Source of the DNA: Anaerolineae bacterium
GTDB lineage: Bacteria > Chloroflexota > Anaerolineae > Aggregatilineales > Phototrophicaceae
Length of the DNA stretch: 52,315 nt
Direction: 5' to 3'
NCBI GenBank assembly: GCA_030950085.1
Contig: JAUZRW010000128.1
Location: forward strand, 1-52,315
This document shows, in pieces, positions 44,175 through 52,315 of this stretch (positions are counted from its first letter, which is position 1; every line of letters starts with the position of its first letter). A program made the position numbers and the translations under genes. The notes beneath the pieces were generated by a model that saw only the letters and a list, made by a program, of their open reading frames with translations, made no database searches and was not told the DNA's origin.

Positions 44175-47100
44175 CTATTCAGAAGAACACGTATCATTGA
44201 CCCCATCGGTCTGAATATACTGCGCCCATTCGCGGTTTGTTAGATTACGATTGCTCACCCCACAGGCGATTTGAATCCAATTATCAATGTTCAAATCCCA
44301 GCGAATTACATTGCCATCGTACCCTGTCGAGAACAAGGTCTCATCATCAACAAATTGAACCCCTGTCACCCGTTGCTGATGCCCAATCAAGGGTTCGCCA
44401 AGCGAACGCGCCGACTCCAAATCCCAGAGTCGCACTGTCGCATCGCCGCTAGAAGAGGCGAGATAACGGTTATTCGGGCTAATGGCGAGACCTGTAATAA
44501 AGCTATCATGTCCAATTAAACGCCGTTGTAGGGGGTTACCTGCGAGAAAGTCCCAAATAATAATCGTAGCATCACGCCCACCAGAGATTAATTGTGTGTT
44601 GCTTGGATCAAATAGAAGCGCATCCACACTATCCTCATGCCCAATCAATTCAGCAACAGAAGTGTCTGTCCCCAAATCCCACACACGCACAATAGTATCA
44701 CGTCCACCAGCCGCCAAATACTGTCCACCATTGCTGACGACCATGCTTGTAATGCCTACGTCTGACCCCGCTAACGGTGTGCCAACCCTACTGAAATCAC
44801 TCATATCCCAACGCAAGATAACGCCTGCATTATCGGCTGAAATGAGTTGTGAACTATCGGGCGTGAATACCAAAACTGAAATTAATGCCTCATGCCCCAC
44901 CAATTCAGCCATTAAGTCGCTATTTTCCACATCATAAACTAAGATTCGCCCACTATTACCTGTCATCGCCAATAACATTCCATTGGGGCTGAGAGACGCA
45001 TCGCCAAGTGTATTGCCCTGTGCTCTTTGTGCGAATACCGCCCGATTTGTTGCTGCATCCCACACTTGAATCGTACCGCCTTGGTCATAAACCATGAAGC
45101 GCTGTCTATCAGCACTTGCATCTAACACTTCAGAAGAAACACTGGTTTCAATTTCTAATTGACCGGGATTTTGAGGCAGGCTAATTTGCCACAATGAAAT
45201 ATCATTATCAACTGAGCCAGTCACCAATTGTAATGCCGTGGGATTAAACGCAACACTCCGCACTTGATTACTATGCCCTTCCAGTGCGCCGACTAAAACA
45301 CCTTCCCGTGTCCATAATTTTGCAGTGTTATCATGACTCGCCGTGACAATAAACTGACCATCAGCACTAAAAGCAACATCGCGCACCCAATCGGTATGAC
45401 GTGTCGGAACGAACCCTAACAAGCTCTGCTCTTCAACATTCCAATACGCTAAATTCATATCTGCCCCACTGCTAATGAGCAAATCGCCTGTTGGACTAAA
45501 ATCCAATGCCATCACCCAATTAGCATGTCCACTCAATTCGCCAATGTTTTCACCCGTTGCAGCACCCCACAGACGGATAAGATTATCATCACCACCCGAT
45601 GCAATGATTGACCCATCGGGGCTATATGTCACATCATAGATAATCCCCGCATGGGCATCATCAATCGTAAAGACTGTCTCTCCTGATACTACATTCCACA
45701 CGATAATCGCACTATTAGCGTCTATCTCACTATTACCGACATCATTCACATTATTCGCCACACTCACCACCAAAAAACGTCCATCTGGGCTAAATTCTAA
45801 TGTCCAAGCAATCAATCCGTAGTTAATGACTCGCAATTCCTCACCATCAGCAACCGACCATATCCTGACAGTACCATCCACACTACCGGAGGCTAACAAA
45901 CTCCCATCAGAGCTAAATGCGACCCGATTAATCGGCAACGTATGTCCAATCAACGGGTCACCGATGGCTTGCCGCGTCTCAACATCCCACAAGCGAATCG
46001 TATTATCCGCCCCCGCAGAAGCTATCATTGTCCCATCAGGGCTATAGGCAACTGAGTAAACCGCGTCACTATGACCATGCAAGTAAGAAAGCAAGAAAGG
46101 CTTTTGGATACCTGTCAACAAACTGTCGATAGCTTCATAAGTTTGGTCAGTATTCACCGCTTCGATACTAATTAACAACGCCAAATCCGTGTCATTGATA
46201 TTTGCAATCGCATTAGCCGCCAAAGCCCGTGATTGTGATTGTCGTGCTTGCTCATTAGCAATCTGTTCATTGGCAATCGCCGTTGCCCCAGCCGCTTCTG
46301 CAAGATGACGCTGCTCCGCCTCTTGAATCTGACCAATAACAGCGATAATCGCCATGATACCAGCCACAACTGCCAATGCAGCCAGCAAAATCATTCTATT
46401 ACGCCTATTACGGTCATCTTGTATTTTTAATGCTTGACTCGCCTCAAGATAATCGCGCTCTTCCTGAGTCAATACCAATGTATTGCTATAAAGCAGTGAT
46501 TCCAATTCGCCTAGTCGTATTCCCTTTGCCAAATAATCTTTTTTACGCTGACTCGCTATCCACTCATCCACAGACCGATTCAGTTGTTGCCGCCGTTGCA
46601 AGTCTGCCCGATTCTGTTGAATCCAAACTTGGAACTTACCCCATTTTTCAATCAATGCTTCATGGGCAATATCAACGGTTGGAGCGCGAGTTACAGGGTC
46701 ATTATCCAGCGTAAACAGGCGATGACTACCAAATGTATTAATCACATAATCAGCAGATTCGCGGTCTGCAATGCCCGAAACCAAGTCCGACCATAAGATA
46801 CGACGACGAGTTGCACGCGCATCGTCAGCCAATGCTACCAATCGCATGAACAACTGCCGCGCAATCAATTGTTGTTCTTCTAGCAAATCATCATAAATAG
46901 CATCCGCACTTTGCGCCAAAGACCCCGAAATACCCCCTATTTCATCATAAAGACCATAATGAAGCGTATTTTCTTTCGCATTCTCATACATCTGTGTCAG
47001 CGCATATTGCACAAGCGGCAAAGCCCCCGGTTGATTGCGAACTTCCTCCAACATCGCACTCACAAGATTATCGGCAATCAGTCCATGATTATCTTCAATA

Positions 47101-49067
47101 GGTCGCCTTATTGCCGCTTCCAAATCCTTTTCGGACAAGGACACTATCATTTCTGTATTTTCGCGTAAGAGTTCGCCAAATTCGGGATAATTGAGTGGGC
47201 GGTCAAGGTAATCTGCTCGCAGAGTCAAAATTAAGCGCAAGCGTCGTTGACCATGAGGGGCTACCAGCGCATAATACAAAGCAGCAAGAAACTGTTGCCG
47301 GACTTCTTCACTATCACTAAGCGTAAAGACTTCTTCAAATTGGTCAATGAACAAAACCAGTTCAGCATCTTCTTCTGGCAAAAGCAGTGATAATAAGTTA
47401 TGCAGCCCATCTACACGGTCACGTAATTGTTGTCCCCAATTTTTTGGCGCATTAACCGCAACTTGCAACAAAGCCTCACTCAGCGATTGAAACGGGTCAT
47501 TGCCCGGAATCATAGTCGTAATATACCATTCTTCCGAACCCGGCATCTGCCCACCCCGCATAGCCGGAATGATACCCGCCCTCACAAGGCTCGACTTCCC
47601 ACTTCCACTGGGACCAACCAGTGCAAGGAAGCGTTTGTCCTCATCGCGGAAAGCCTCTACAAGTCGCGCAACAAGAGTTTCGCGCCCATAGAAGTTGCCA
47701 GCATCTTCTTCCTCAAAGGCACTTAAGCCTTTATAGGGATTAGACCGTTTGTTGGTCAGCAGTGCTTGTGTCCCCATAGTGACAAATACGTTGCCCATCG
47801 CGTATAAGTCATGCAGGGACATTGCAGCTTCGCCGATACCAGAACTTCCAGCATCAACACCGCCTAAACCGTCTATTTCATATTCATCGACGGGCGCATG
47901 ACTCAGTTCAGCTGTGCCGTAATTTTCGCCTTGTACAGCACTTAAATCTTCTGTGCCGTAATTTTTATCCTGCGAATCGCTTAATTCATCTGTATCATTA
48001 TTTTTATCCTGCGAATCACTTAACTCATCCGTACCATATTCATCGAATGCCACACCGGATAAATCCGCAGTCGCTAAGTCGATGTCACTAGAGCTAATTT
48101 CAGTTGTACCAAGATAACTCGTGGATAGGTTGGATGTACCCACAGCATCTCTATCCATTTTTCCCGTGCTGAGGTCAGACTCGCCGCTTGATAGCTGTTG
48201 GCGGTGCGATATCATACGGAACTGCGGTGGCACATCAGACATATCACCAGCCACCTGCTGAAAAGCAAGTGCCAAATCAAGAACATCATCATAACGAGCA
48301 GCCGGTTTTTTCGCGGTAGCCTGCCAAATAATCGTATCAATTTCTGGCGGCAAATCTGGGCGCGATAATTTTAGCGAGGGAACAGGATTGCGTACCTGCA
48401 TTCTGACAATTTCTTGCGTAGAAGCCCCACTAAATGGACGGGCATTCGCCAAGAGTTCATAAAGCATAATACCGAGACTATAGATATCAGACTGTGGCGA
48501 TACTTTCTTCTCAATCAATTGTTCAGGCGCGACATATTCCGGCGACCCATACGACATATTCTCGCTCGAAACGATATCGTCCTCATCATCCAAATTTACG
48601 GCAATGCCAAAATCCGTTAAGTAAGCATTGCCCTGTTCATCCAATAAGATATTCTCAGGCTTAATATCACGGTGAATAATGCCGCGTTCATGAGCTAAGG
48701 CAAGTGCTGAGGCAATCTGGTTAAGAAACTTCACAATCATCGCCGGAGCGAAACGTTCTTGTCGCATCTGGTCACGAAGACTACCACCCTGTAACCAGCG
48801 CATAATAAGATAAGCACCATCCGGTTCACGCCAATAATCATACAAGGGTACAATATGGGGATGTTCCAAGCGTGCAATAATACGCGCTTCAGTTTCAAAA
48901 CGCCGAATGAACTGCGGCTGGTTAGCATACTTCTCGCGGATGACTTTAACGGCGACTTCGCGTAATATCACATCCTGACGGGCTTGGTAAACTGTACCAA
49001 AACCACCCGACCCCACAGCCTGTCCTAATTCATATGCCCGTATTCGCTTCCCCTCAAATTCGCTCAT
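44175..49067 (-). CDS. Ser/Thr kinase - T-x-x-L linker - nSTAND ATPase - membrane helix - 14 WD40 repeats
   Basis: The 1630-residue protein has a Hanks kinase at about 10-270 (VGSGGFGTVY, Lys 41, HRDIKPEN at 132-139, DFG at 152-154, SPEYVAPEQ). The linker 290-400 holds seven T-x-x-[L/I]-S motifs (T311, 321, 333, 346, 359, 372, 385), the last four exactly 13 residues apart. Then comes a nSTAND-type ATPase with Walker A GPSGSGKSS (485-493) and Walker B LVLFIDQFEE (570-579), one membrane helix near 895-915, and about 14 WD40 repeats (about 990-1610), enough for two seven-bladed propellers. The kinase and ATPase are expected inside the cell and the propellers outside. It lies after the FHA gene on the same strand. 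Its substrates are unknown. Confidence 0.9.
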   Translation of the reverse strand: MSEFEGKRIRAYELGQAVGSGGFGTVYQARQDVILREVAVKVIREKYANQPQFIRRFETEARIIARLEHPHIVPLYDYWREPDGAYLIMRWLQGGSLRDQMRQERFAPAMIVKFLNQIASALALAHERGIIHRDIKPENILLDEQGNAYLTDFGIAVNLDDEDDIVSSENMSYGSPEYVAPEQLIEKKVSPQSDIYSLGIMLYELLANARPFSGASTQEIVRMQVRNPVPSLKLSRPDLPPEIDTIIWQATAKKPAARYDDVLDLALAFQQVAGDMSDVPPQFRMISHRQQLSSGESDLSTGKMDRDAVGTSNLSTSYLGTTEISSSDIDLATADLSGVAFDEYGTDELSDSQDKNNDTDELSDSQDKNYGTEDLSAVQGENYGTAELSHAPVDEYEIDGLGGVDAGSSGIGEAAMSLHDLYAMGNVFVTMGTQALLTNKRSNPYKGLSAFEEEDAGNFYGRETLVARLVEAFRDEDKRFLALVGPSGSGKSSLVRAGIIPAMRGGQMPGSEEWYITTMIPGNDPFQSLSEALLQVAVNAPKNWGQQLRDRVDGLHNLLSLLLPEEDAELVLFIDQFEEVFTLSDSEEVRQQFLAALYYALVAPHGQRRLRLILTLRADYLDRPLNYPEFGELLRENTEMIVSLSEKDLEAAIRRPIEDNHGLIADNLVSAMLEEVRNQPGALPLVQYALTQMYENAKENTLHYGLYDEIGGISGSLAQSADAIYDDLLEEQQLIARQLFMRLVALADDARATRRRILWSDLVSGIADRESADYVINTFGSHRLFTLDNDPVTRAPTVDIAHEALIEKWGKFQVWIQQNRADLQRRQQLNRSVDEWIASQRKKDYLAKGIRLGELESLLYSNTLVLTQEERDYLEASQALKIQDDRNRRNRMILLAALAVVAGIMAIIAVIGQIQEAEQRHLAEAAGATAIANEQIANEQARQSQSRALAANAIANINDTDLALLISIEAVNTDQTYEAIDSLLTGIQKPFLLSYLHGHSDAVYSVAYSPDGTMIASAGADNTIRLWDVETRQAIGDPLIGHTLPINRVAFSSDGSLLASGSVDGTVRIWSVADGEELRVINYGLIAWTLEFSPDGRFLVVSVANNVNDVGNSEIDANSAIIVWNVVSGETVFTIDDAHAGIIYDVTYSPDGSIIASGGDDNLIRLWGAATGENIGELSGHANWVMALDFSPTGDLLISSGADMNLAYWNVEEQSLLGFVPTRHTDWVRDVAFSADGQFIVTASHDNTAKLWTREGVLVGALEGHSNQVRSVAFNPTALQLVTGSVDNDISLWQISLPQNPGQLEIETSVSSEVLDASADRQRFMVYDQGGTIQVWDAATNRAVFAQRAQGNTLGDASLSPNGMLLAMTGNSGRILVYDVENSDLMAELVGHEALISVLVFTPDSSQLISADNAGVILRWDMSDFSRVGTPLAGSDVGITSMVVSNGGQYLAAGGRDTIVRVWDLGTDTSVAELIGHEDSVDALLFDPSNTQLISGGRDATIIIWDFLAGNPLQRRLIGHDSFITGLAISPNNRYLASSSGDATVRLWDLESARSLGEPLIGHQQRVTGVQFVDDETLFSTGYDGNVIRWDLNIDNWIQIACGVSNRNLTNREWAQYIQTDGVNDTCSSE

Positions 49068-49172
49068 AACACTGCATCACCTGTTGTTTGTTATCAGACC
49101 ATATTCGCTCATATTACACAGAAATCGTAAAATGTGATGCTATTCATGATATTGAGACTTAAATTGGCATTG

Positions 49173-49203
49173 TAGCTATTCAGCTTGTCAGCACTTCAGC
49201 TTA
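49173..49203. repeat. Octamer-phased TCAGC repeat, second locus
   Basis: TAGCTAT is followed by TCAGCTTG, TCAGCACT and TCAGCTTA at 8-base steps. It matches 40462-40492 at 26 of 31 positions. It lies in the 223-base gap between the FHA and kinase genes. Confidence 0.5.
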
Positions 49204-49290
49204 TTATAGTTCAATATACCCTTGCTAAACTGCTTTACTCAACATGGCATTGCAAAATAGATATCTGCTTTCATCTTTGCGTAACGTTAG

Positions 49291-50298
49291 CTATTCACTC
49301 GGCACAATATCCAACAAATTTGTCATCAGACTATCCAAATGTGGCGCTAATTGTTGCACATAATCTTTCCGTTGCTCACCTAAGAATTTAATGACCAATT
49401 CTTGCAAGGCATATTCGGCAACCTGTTCTGCCATCGAATCATACTTATCAGCAAGAGCTATTTCCATTGCACTTTCCATTTCATCAGACAACGAAACTGC
49501 TTCGCCACCATCCAATACCTTGATAAAGTCTGGCATCTTAACCATCAAGAAGTTCATAACATCCGTACCGCCTTTAACATCCAACAGAATAGCCCCTTCC
49601 ATCGGTTCAGTACGAATCCGTATCACACTAAATCCCTCAGCTTCTTGTTGTTGTGCTTCGCGGATAATATAATAAATTCGTTCGACATTTTTCAGCAATT
49701 CAGCAAGCTCTTCTAATACAGAAGCTGCAAATCCACCTTGCGCCTGTACTAAAATCGTGTTTGATTGCGTCGTCAAGCGAACAGTATAATGGCTATCGGT
49801 AATAGTACCAACGAGGCGCTGCGAACTGCTACTCGCACCACGTTGCGGCATGGTAATATGGATAAGCAATGCCAACTGCCCTAAGCGAATTTGGTCGCCT
49901 GTTTCTACCGGATGCGGTTGATACGGCACAAGTTTAGAGTTGTTAACCCATGTCCCATTTGCACTGCCCATATCTTTCAAGTGATAACGATTATTCTGAA
50001 AATTGATTTCGGCATGGAGGCGCGAAACACCCAACTGTGCGCCGCGTTCTTCAGTTAAATCAATCGTCGGGTTAATTTTCCGCTTGGGGTCGCGCCGTCC
50101 CATCGTAATCGACGATTCGCGTGAAATTAGCGGTTCAGACCGACTCGGCAAATAGAATGAAATAACACGCAGTTCGTTCGTCACCGCCGCCGAATCATCT
50201 AATTGCATTGAGTCCGGCATCATCTGAGTGGGCAATACCTCTTCAATTATTGTTTCGTCGTCATACTTTTGTTCTTCATTTGGATTCTGGTCTGTCAT
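49291..50298 (-). CDS. FHA-domain protein
   Basis: The 335-residue cytosolic protein has an acidic N-terminal tail with Thr 16 and Thr 24, then an FHA domain (about 57-148) with all key residues: MGRR (66-69), SRLH (92-95), and SANGTWVN (112-119). FHA domains bind phosphothreonine peptides, often of the type pT-x-x-[D/I/L]. The C-terminal half (150-335) is helical with no recognised family. It is encoded 223 bases ahead of the kinase gene on the same strand. The kinase linker carries seven fitting T-x-x-[L/I] motifs, so the two proteins probably interact. Confidence 0.88.
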   Translation of the reverse strand: MTDQNPNEEQKYDDETIIEEVLPTQMMPDSMQLDDSAAVTNELRVISFYLPSRSEPLISRESSITMGRRDPKRKINPTIDLTEERGAQLGVSRLHAEINFQNNRYHLKDMGSANGTWVNNSKLVPYQPHPVETGDQIRLGQLALLIHITMPQRGASSSSQRLVGTITDSHYTVRLTTQSNTILVQAQGGFAASVLEELAELLKNVERIYYIIREAQQQEAEGFSVIRIRTEPMEGAILLDVKGGTDVMNFLMVKMPDFIKVLDGGEAVSLSDEMESAMEIALADKYDSMAEQVAEYALQELVIKFLGEQRKDYVQQLAPHLDSLMTNLLDIVPSE

Positions 50299-50395
50299 AA
50301 CACTCTCTTTTCATAAGTGATGATGCTTGATTATAGTACTACAATAGATTCTCCACCCCACCCTGTTATTTTATCAAGCGACACGCTATTGTTTC

Positions 50396-50425
50396 AACAA
50401 AAGAGGAAAGACACCGATACTTTCC
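50396..50425 (-). terminator. Terminator after the secreted SH3 gene
   Basis: On the minus strand GGAAAG and CTTTCC form a 6-bp stem (9-base loop) followed by the T-rich tail TCTTTTGTT. It lies about 110 bases after the SH3 gene stop and before the FHA start, so the FHA gene may have its own promoter. Confidence 0.45.
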
Positions 50426-50535
50426 CCAATAAACATTACCATATATTCGAGAATTATACTCTATAGGCGACCACCATTTCCACGCCCATTGGTGTAACGG
50501 AACTTTGAGTTTTTATCCCGTTGCTATTTCCTCTA

Positions 50536-51774
50536 TCAATCCCCCTCATCTCCGTCACCACCTTCACCGCTACCTTCGCCGCCACTTCCACGGCTACCTA
50601 CACCGCCACTTTCACCGCTACCTTCAGGGCTATAAATATCCAACACATAAAATAGAGTTTCAGTAGGGATGTCGGGGGCTAGTCTTACTTCAGGAACATT
50701 AAAACCAGCAAAGACAATGGGTAGCGTGGGGTCACGGACAATCGGCAACAACGCCACTGATGCCATTTCTTCGGTATCAAATGTAGTCGGTACAGAGGGT
50801 GTACCAATAGGTCTCATATCATTCGACATGAGAATAGTCGTAGCTGTCCCCGAAATCACATAGTAACTTGTACCATTTGCCTCAACCACGCCTGTTCCAT
50901 CAATCATGCTGACAATCATGCCATCACCCGCATTGGCTGTGATAAATGCCGTTGCCCCGTTCGAGCTACCAATCAACTCGATACTCACCTCATTGATGAG
51001 TAAATTCACTCGTGCATTGCCGGCTGGCGTTTGGATAATAAGACCATCAGCTATCATATTCTCACAAGATGGGCTACTACCGCTCGTATAATAGAAGGCT
51101 TGCATCGTACCATAATAAGGTGTTACAGCATCTTGAACACTCAATATGTCAAATGTTTCATCCTCATTGACAGGCATAAGCAATTCTGCCAAAACCCAAC
51201 CTACAGCATCACTATCCGGGACACGCACGCGCAACCAAGACGTATCTTCTAAACGTCCTACCGCTTCCAGAATCGTTTCTGATGCGGCAGAATCCAATAT
51301 CACCGCATTCGATGAAGGCGTGTTACGAATATTCACACCGTAGCGCTCAACCTGAACCTCCATGATTGTCGTTAGCGCAATAGCACTCTCAATAGTGACA
51401 TCACCAAACAATAACAATGTGACATCTTGTGTCCCATTATTGATTGATGCTAATAGACGCATTTGTGCGATACCCCACACCTCAGTGCCGGGGTCAAATG
51501 CACTCAAAAATAGTGACCGTACAAAATTGAGCGAGGTCAAATCGCCGGGTGTCGTGAACGAAAAATCAGGTGCAGAATCTTGAGCGACAATATTGACATT
51601 ATAGTTCCCATAGCAAATTTCGTCGCGCCCAATGTTTTCGCATGTTTGCTCAACAATGGTGATAACCTGTGTTGCATCTAACTCACATGCACCCTCTTGT
51701 GCCTGTGCTATAAAAACCGCACCTAGTAACAAGAGTCCCATGAGAAAGACCAATATCAAAAATTGTTTCTTCAT
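50536..51774 (-). CDS. Secreted SH3-domain protein with Gly/Glu-rich tail
   Basis: The 412-residue protein has a signal peptide (MKKQFLILVFLMGLLLLGAV, cleavage likely after AQA near 25) and four Cys in the first 60 mature residues. A bacterial SH3-like domain is at about 147-215 (YGVNIRNTPSSNAVIL, then WLRVRVPDSDAVGWVLAELL), followed by a beta-rich region (about 245-320) that could be FecR-like. The last 30 residues are almost only Gly, Ser, Glu and Asp. It would sit in the envelope. The same strand carries FHA and kinase genes next, so it may be the outside partner of the signalling group; this is inference. Confidence 0.75.
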   Translation of the reverse strand: MKKQFLILVFLMGLLLLGAVFIAQAQEGACELDATQVITIVEQTCENIGRDEICYGNYNVNIVAQDSAPDFSFTTPGDLTSLNFVRSLFLSAFDPGTEVWGIAQMRLLASINNGTQDVTLLLFGDVTIESAIALTTIMEVQVERYGVNIRNTPSSNAVILDSAASETILEAVGRLEDTSWLRVRVPDSDAVGWVLAELLMPVNEDETFDILSVQDAVTPYYGTMQAFYYTSGSSPSCENMIADGLIIQTPAGNARVNLLINEVSIELIGSSNGATAFITANAGDGMIVSMIDGTGVVEANGTSYYVISGTATTILMSNDMRPIGTPSVPTTFDTEEMASVALLPIVRDPTLPIVFAGFNVPEVRLAPDIPTETLFYVLDIYSPEGSGESGGVGSRGSGGEGSGEGGDGDEGD

Positions 51775-52180
51775 CTATCTTGCCCTCACATCCAATTGAA
51801 TGTCTAGCTATTGCATATTATACAATGCTTTACACGAACAGTCGGCTACTTAATGATAGAAAGCCGTTACAATAGGACAAACAGGCTACTTGTTTAACAA
51901 ACTATCTGCGATAACACCTTAACATCGGTCTCACTTTGCAATTTTGTGTGAGGCGCAGTAAAACCCCGAAAGGGGCTTATCCAACGACAAAACCTTTATT
52001 CATTAATAGCGTGATGACAGGCTTATCATGACTTGAACACTCCAAAAACAGCTTTTAACCTGCATACCAATTCTGCAAAGCCCTCAAGCATATCAAGAAA
52101 AATTATTGAGAGCATGAAACTACAGACCTGTTAAAGCCCCTAAAAATCCTTATTGACATTTAAGAAAATTTTGTGCGTAT
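51775..52180. other. 406-base intergenic region
   Basis: No gene is seen. It holds a -10-like TATAAT on the minus strand (51817-51822) about 45 bases before the SH3 gene start, the second copy of the two-block module (51889-51979), and the outer flank of the IS element at 52177. Confidence 0.45.
51889..51979. repeat. Two-block dispersed module, copy 2 (upstream of the SH3 gene)
   Basis: CTTGTTTAACAA at 51889-51900 and, exactly 40 bases on, TCTCACTTT at 51929, ending in CCCCGAAAGGGGCTT. It matches the module at 10222-10310 in both blocks and in spacing. On the minus strand CCCC-TTTC-GGGG-TTTT is a compact hairpin with a T-tail. Both copies lie in the upstream region of a minus-strand gene. 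Confidence 0.55.
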
Positions 52181-52199
52181 CTATTCAGCTATCCATGAG
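52177..52199. repeat. Terminal inverted repeat of the IS element at the window edge
   Basis: GTATCTATTCAGCTATCC, then ATGAG, matches the right end of the MITE at 6871-6893 at 22 of 23 positions (opposite orientation). The transposase stop codon lies inside it. The other end of the IS is outside the window. Confidence 0.65.
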
Positions 52200-52315
52200 A
52201 AATCAGGCTGTGGTGCAAAAATCATCTTGAGTGTTTCAAAGATAGACTGCCCCTGACGGCGAGCCGTTTCAAGGATGGAGATGAGGTTGGCGTAAAGTTC
52301 AGCGCCCCAATCCGA
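52181..52315 (-). CDS. Transposase C-terminus, IS66-like (partial, cut by window end)
   Basis: The last 44 codons of a minus-strand gene are present. They read SDWGAELYANLISILETARR, then QGQSIFETLKMIF, ending FSWIAE. The helix pattern, with ETARRQGQ and a leucine/phenylalanine-rich end, resembles IS66-family transposase C-termini, but 44 residues are little to go on. Support comes from the GTAT-ending terminal repeat and the 8-bp duplication of its presumed MITE, both IS66-like. The element is probably intact beyond the window. Confidence 0.55.
   Translation of the reverse strand, partial: SDWGAELYANLISILETARRQGQSIFETLKMIFAPQPDFSWIAE

Noticed and set aside
47900-48137. Tandem 39-bp DNA repeats in the kinase gene as a CRISPR-like or non-coding repeat
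   Set aside because: The repeats are in frame, encode 13-residue units of the linker, and have no spacers of CRISPR type.
1-52315. tRNA, rRNA, riboswitch or CRISPR loci
   Set aside because: I looked for T-loop, rRNA-core and evenly spaced direct-repeat patterns in the intergenic parts and saw none.

Overview
The window looks like a chromosomal segment of a bacterium from the phylum Chloroflexota, probably Anaerolineae-like. This is inference from gene style, not from a marker gene. The clues are a LuxR-type regulator with its DNA-binding domain at the N-terminus of an NB-ARC ATPase, a giant Ser/Thr kinase joined to a STAND ATPase and WD40 propellers, secreted SH3 proteins, a lone Flp pilin, a sugar ABC operon without its ATPase, and a flavin oxidoreductase of the F420 type. 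I see no rRNA, tRNA or CRISPR array.

Left part (1-7.7 kb, + strand): a CoA-thioester pathway for an aromatic acid, most likely 2-aminobenzoate (anthranilate). It holds a fused monooxygenase/reductase, a MarR regulator, an enoyl-CoA hydratase, an acyl-CoA dehydrogenase, an aryl-CoA ligase and a RidA-type enamine deaminase, followed by the decayed tail of a kynurenine formamidase-like hydrolase. Together they suggest tryptophan/kynurenine to anthranilate breakdown. A 134-bp MITE with a perfect 8-bp target duplication lies inside the cluster.

Sugar region (7.7-20 kb): on the minus strand are a fused alpha/beta 2-oxoacid dehydrogenase E1, an RbsD/FucU mutarotase, two ABC permeases, a solute-binding protein, an LLM flavin oxidoreductase, a LacI repressor with a clear promoter and operator, and a PfkB kinase. 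Divergent on + are a DUF4432 epimerase and a LacD/YihT-type aldolase. Next come an antitoxin-like gene with a truncated HNH nuclease, then an enolase-superfamily dehydratase, an RraA/HMG-aldolase-like protein and an MFS transporter, which look like an acid-sugar pathway.

Middle (24-38.7 kb): an AAA ATPase, a DUF427 protein, a deoC / HEAT-repeat DNA methyltransferase / ALDH16 operon, an Flp pilin with a bidirectional terminator, a glycosidase-like protein with SH3 domains and an XisI-like tail, a P5C dehydrogenase, a LuxR/NB-ARC regulator and imidazolonepropionase (histidine/proline to glutamate).

Right part (38.7-52.3 kb): an LRR protein coupled to a small ATPase, two overlapping arrestin-like genes, a phosphoglucose isomerase followed by a frameshifted relic of 6-phosphogluconate dehydrogenase, and a signalling group: a secreted SH3 protein, an FHA protein and a 1630-residue kinase. 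The kinase linker carries seven T-x-x-[L/I]-S motifs that fit FHA binding. The window ends in an IS66-like transposase whose terminal repeat matches the MITE at 6.8 kb.
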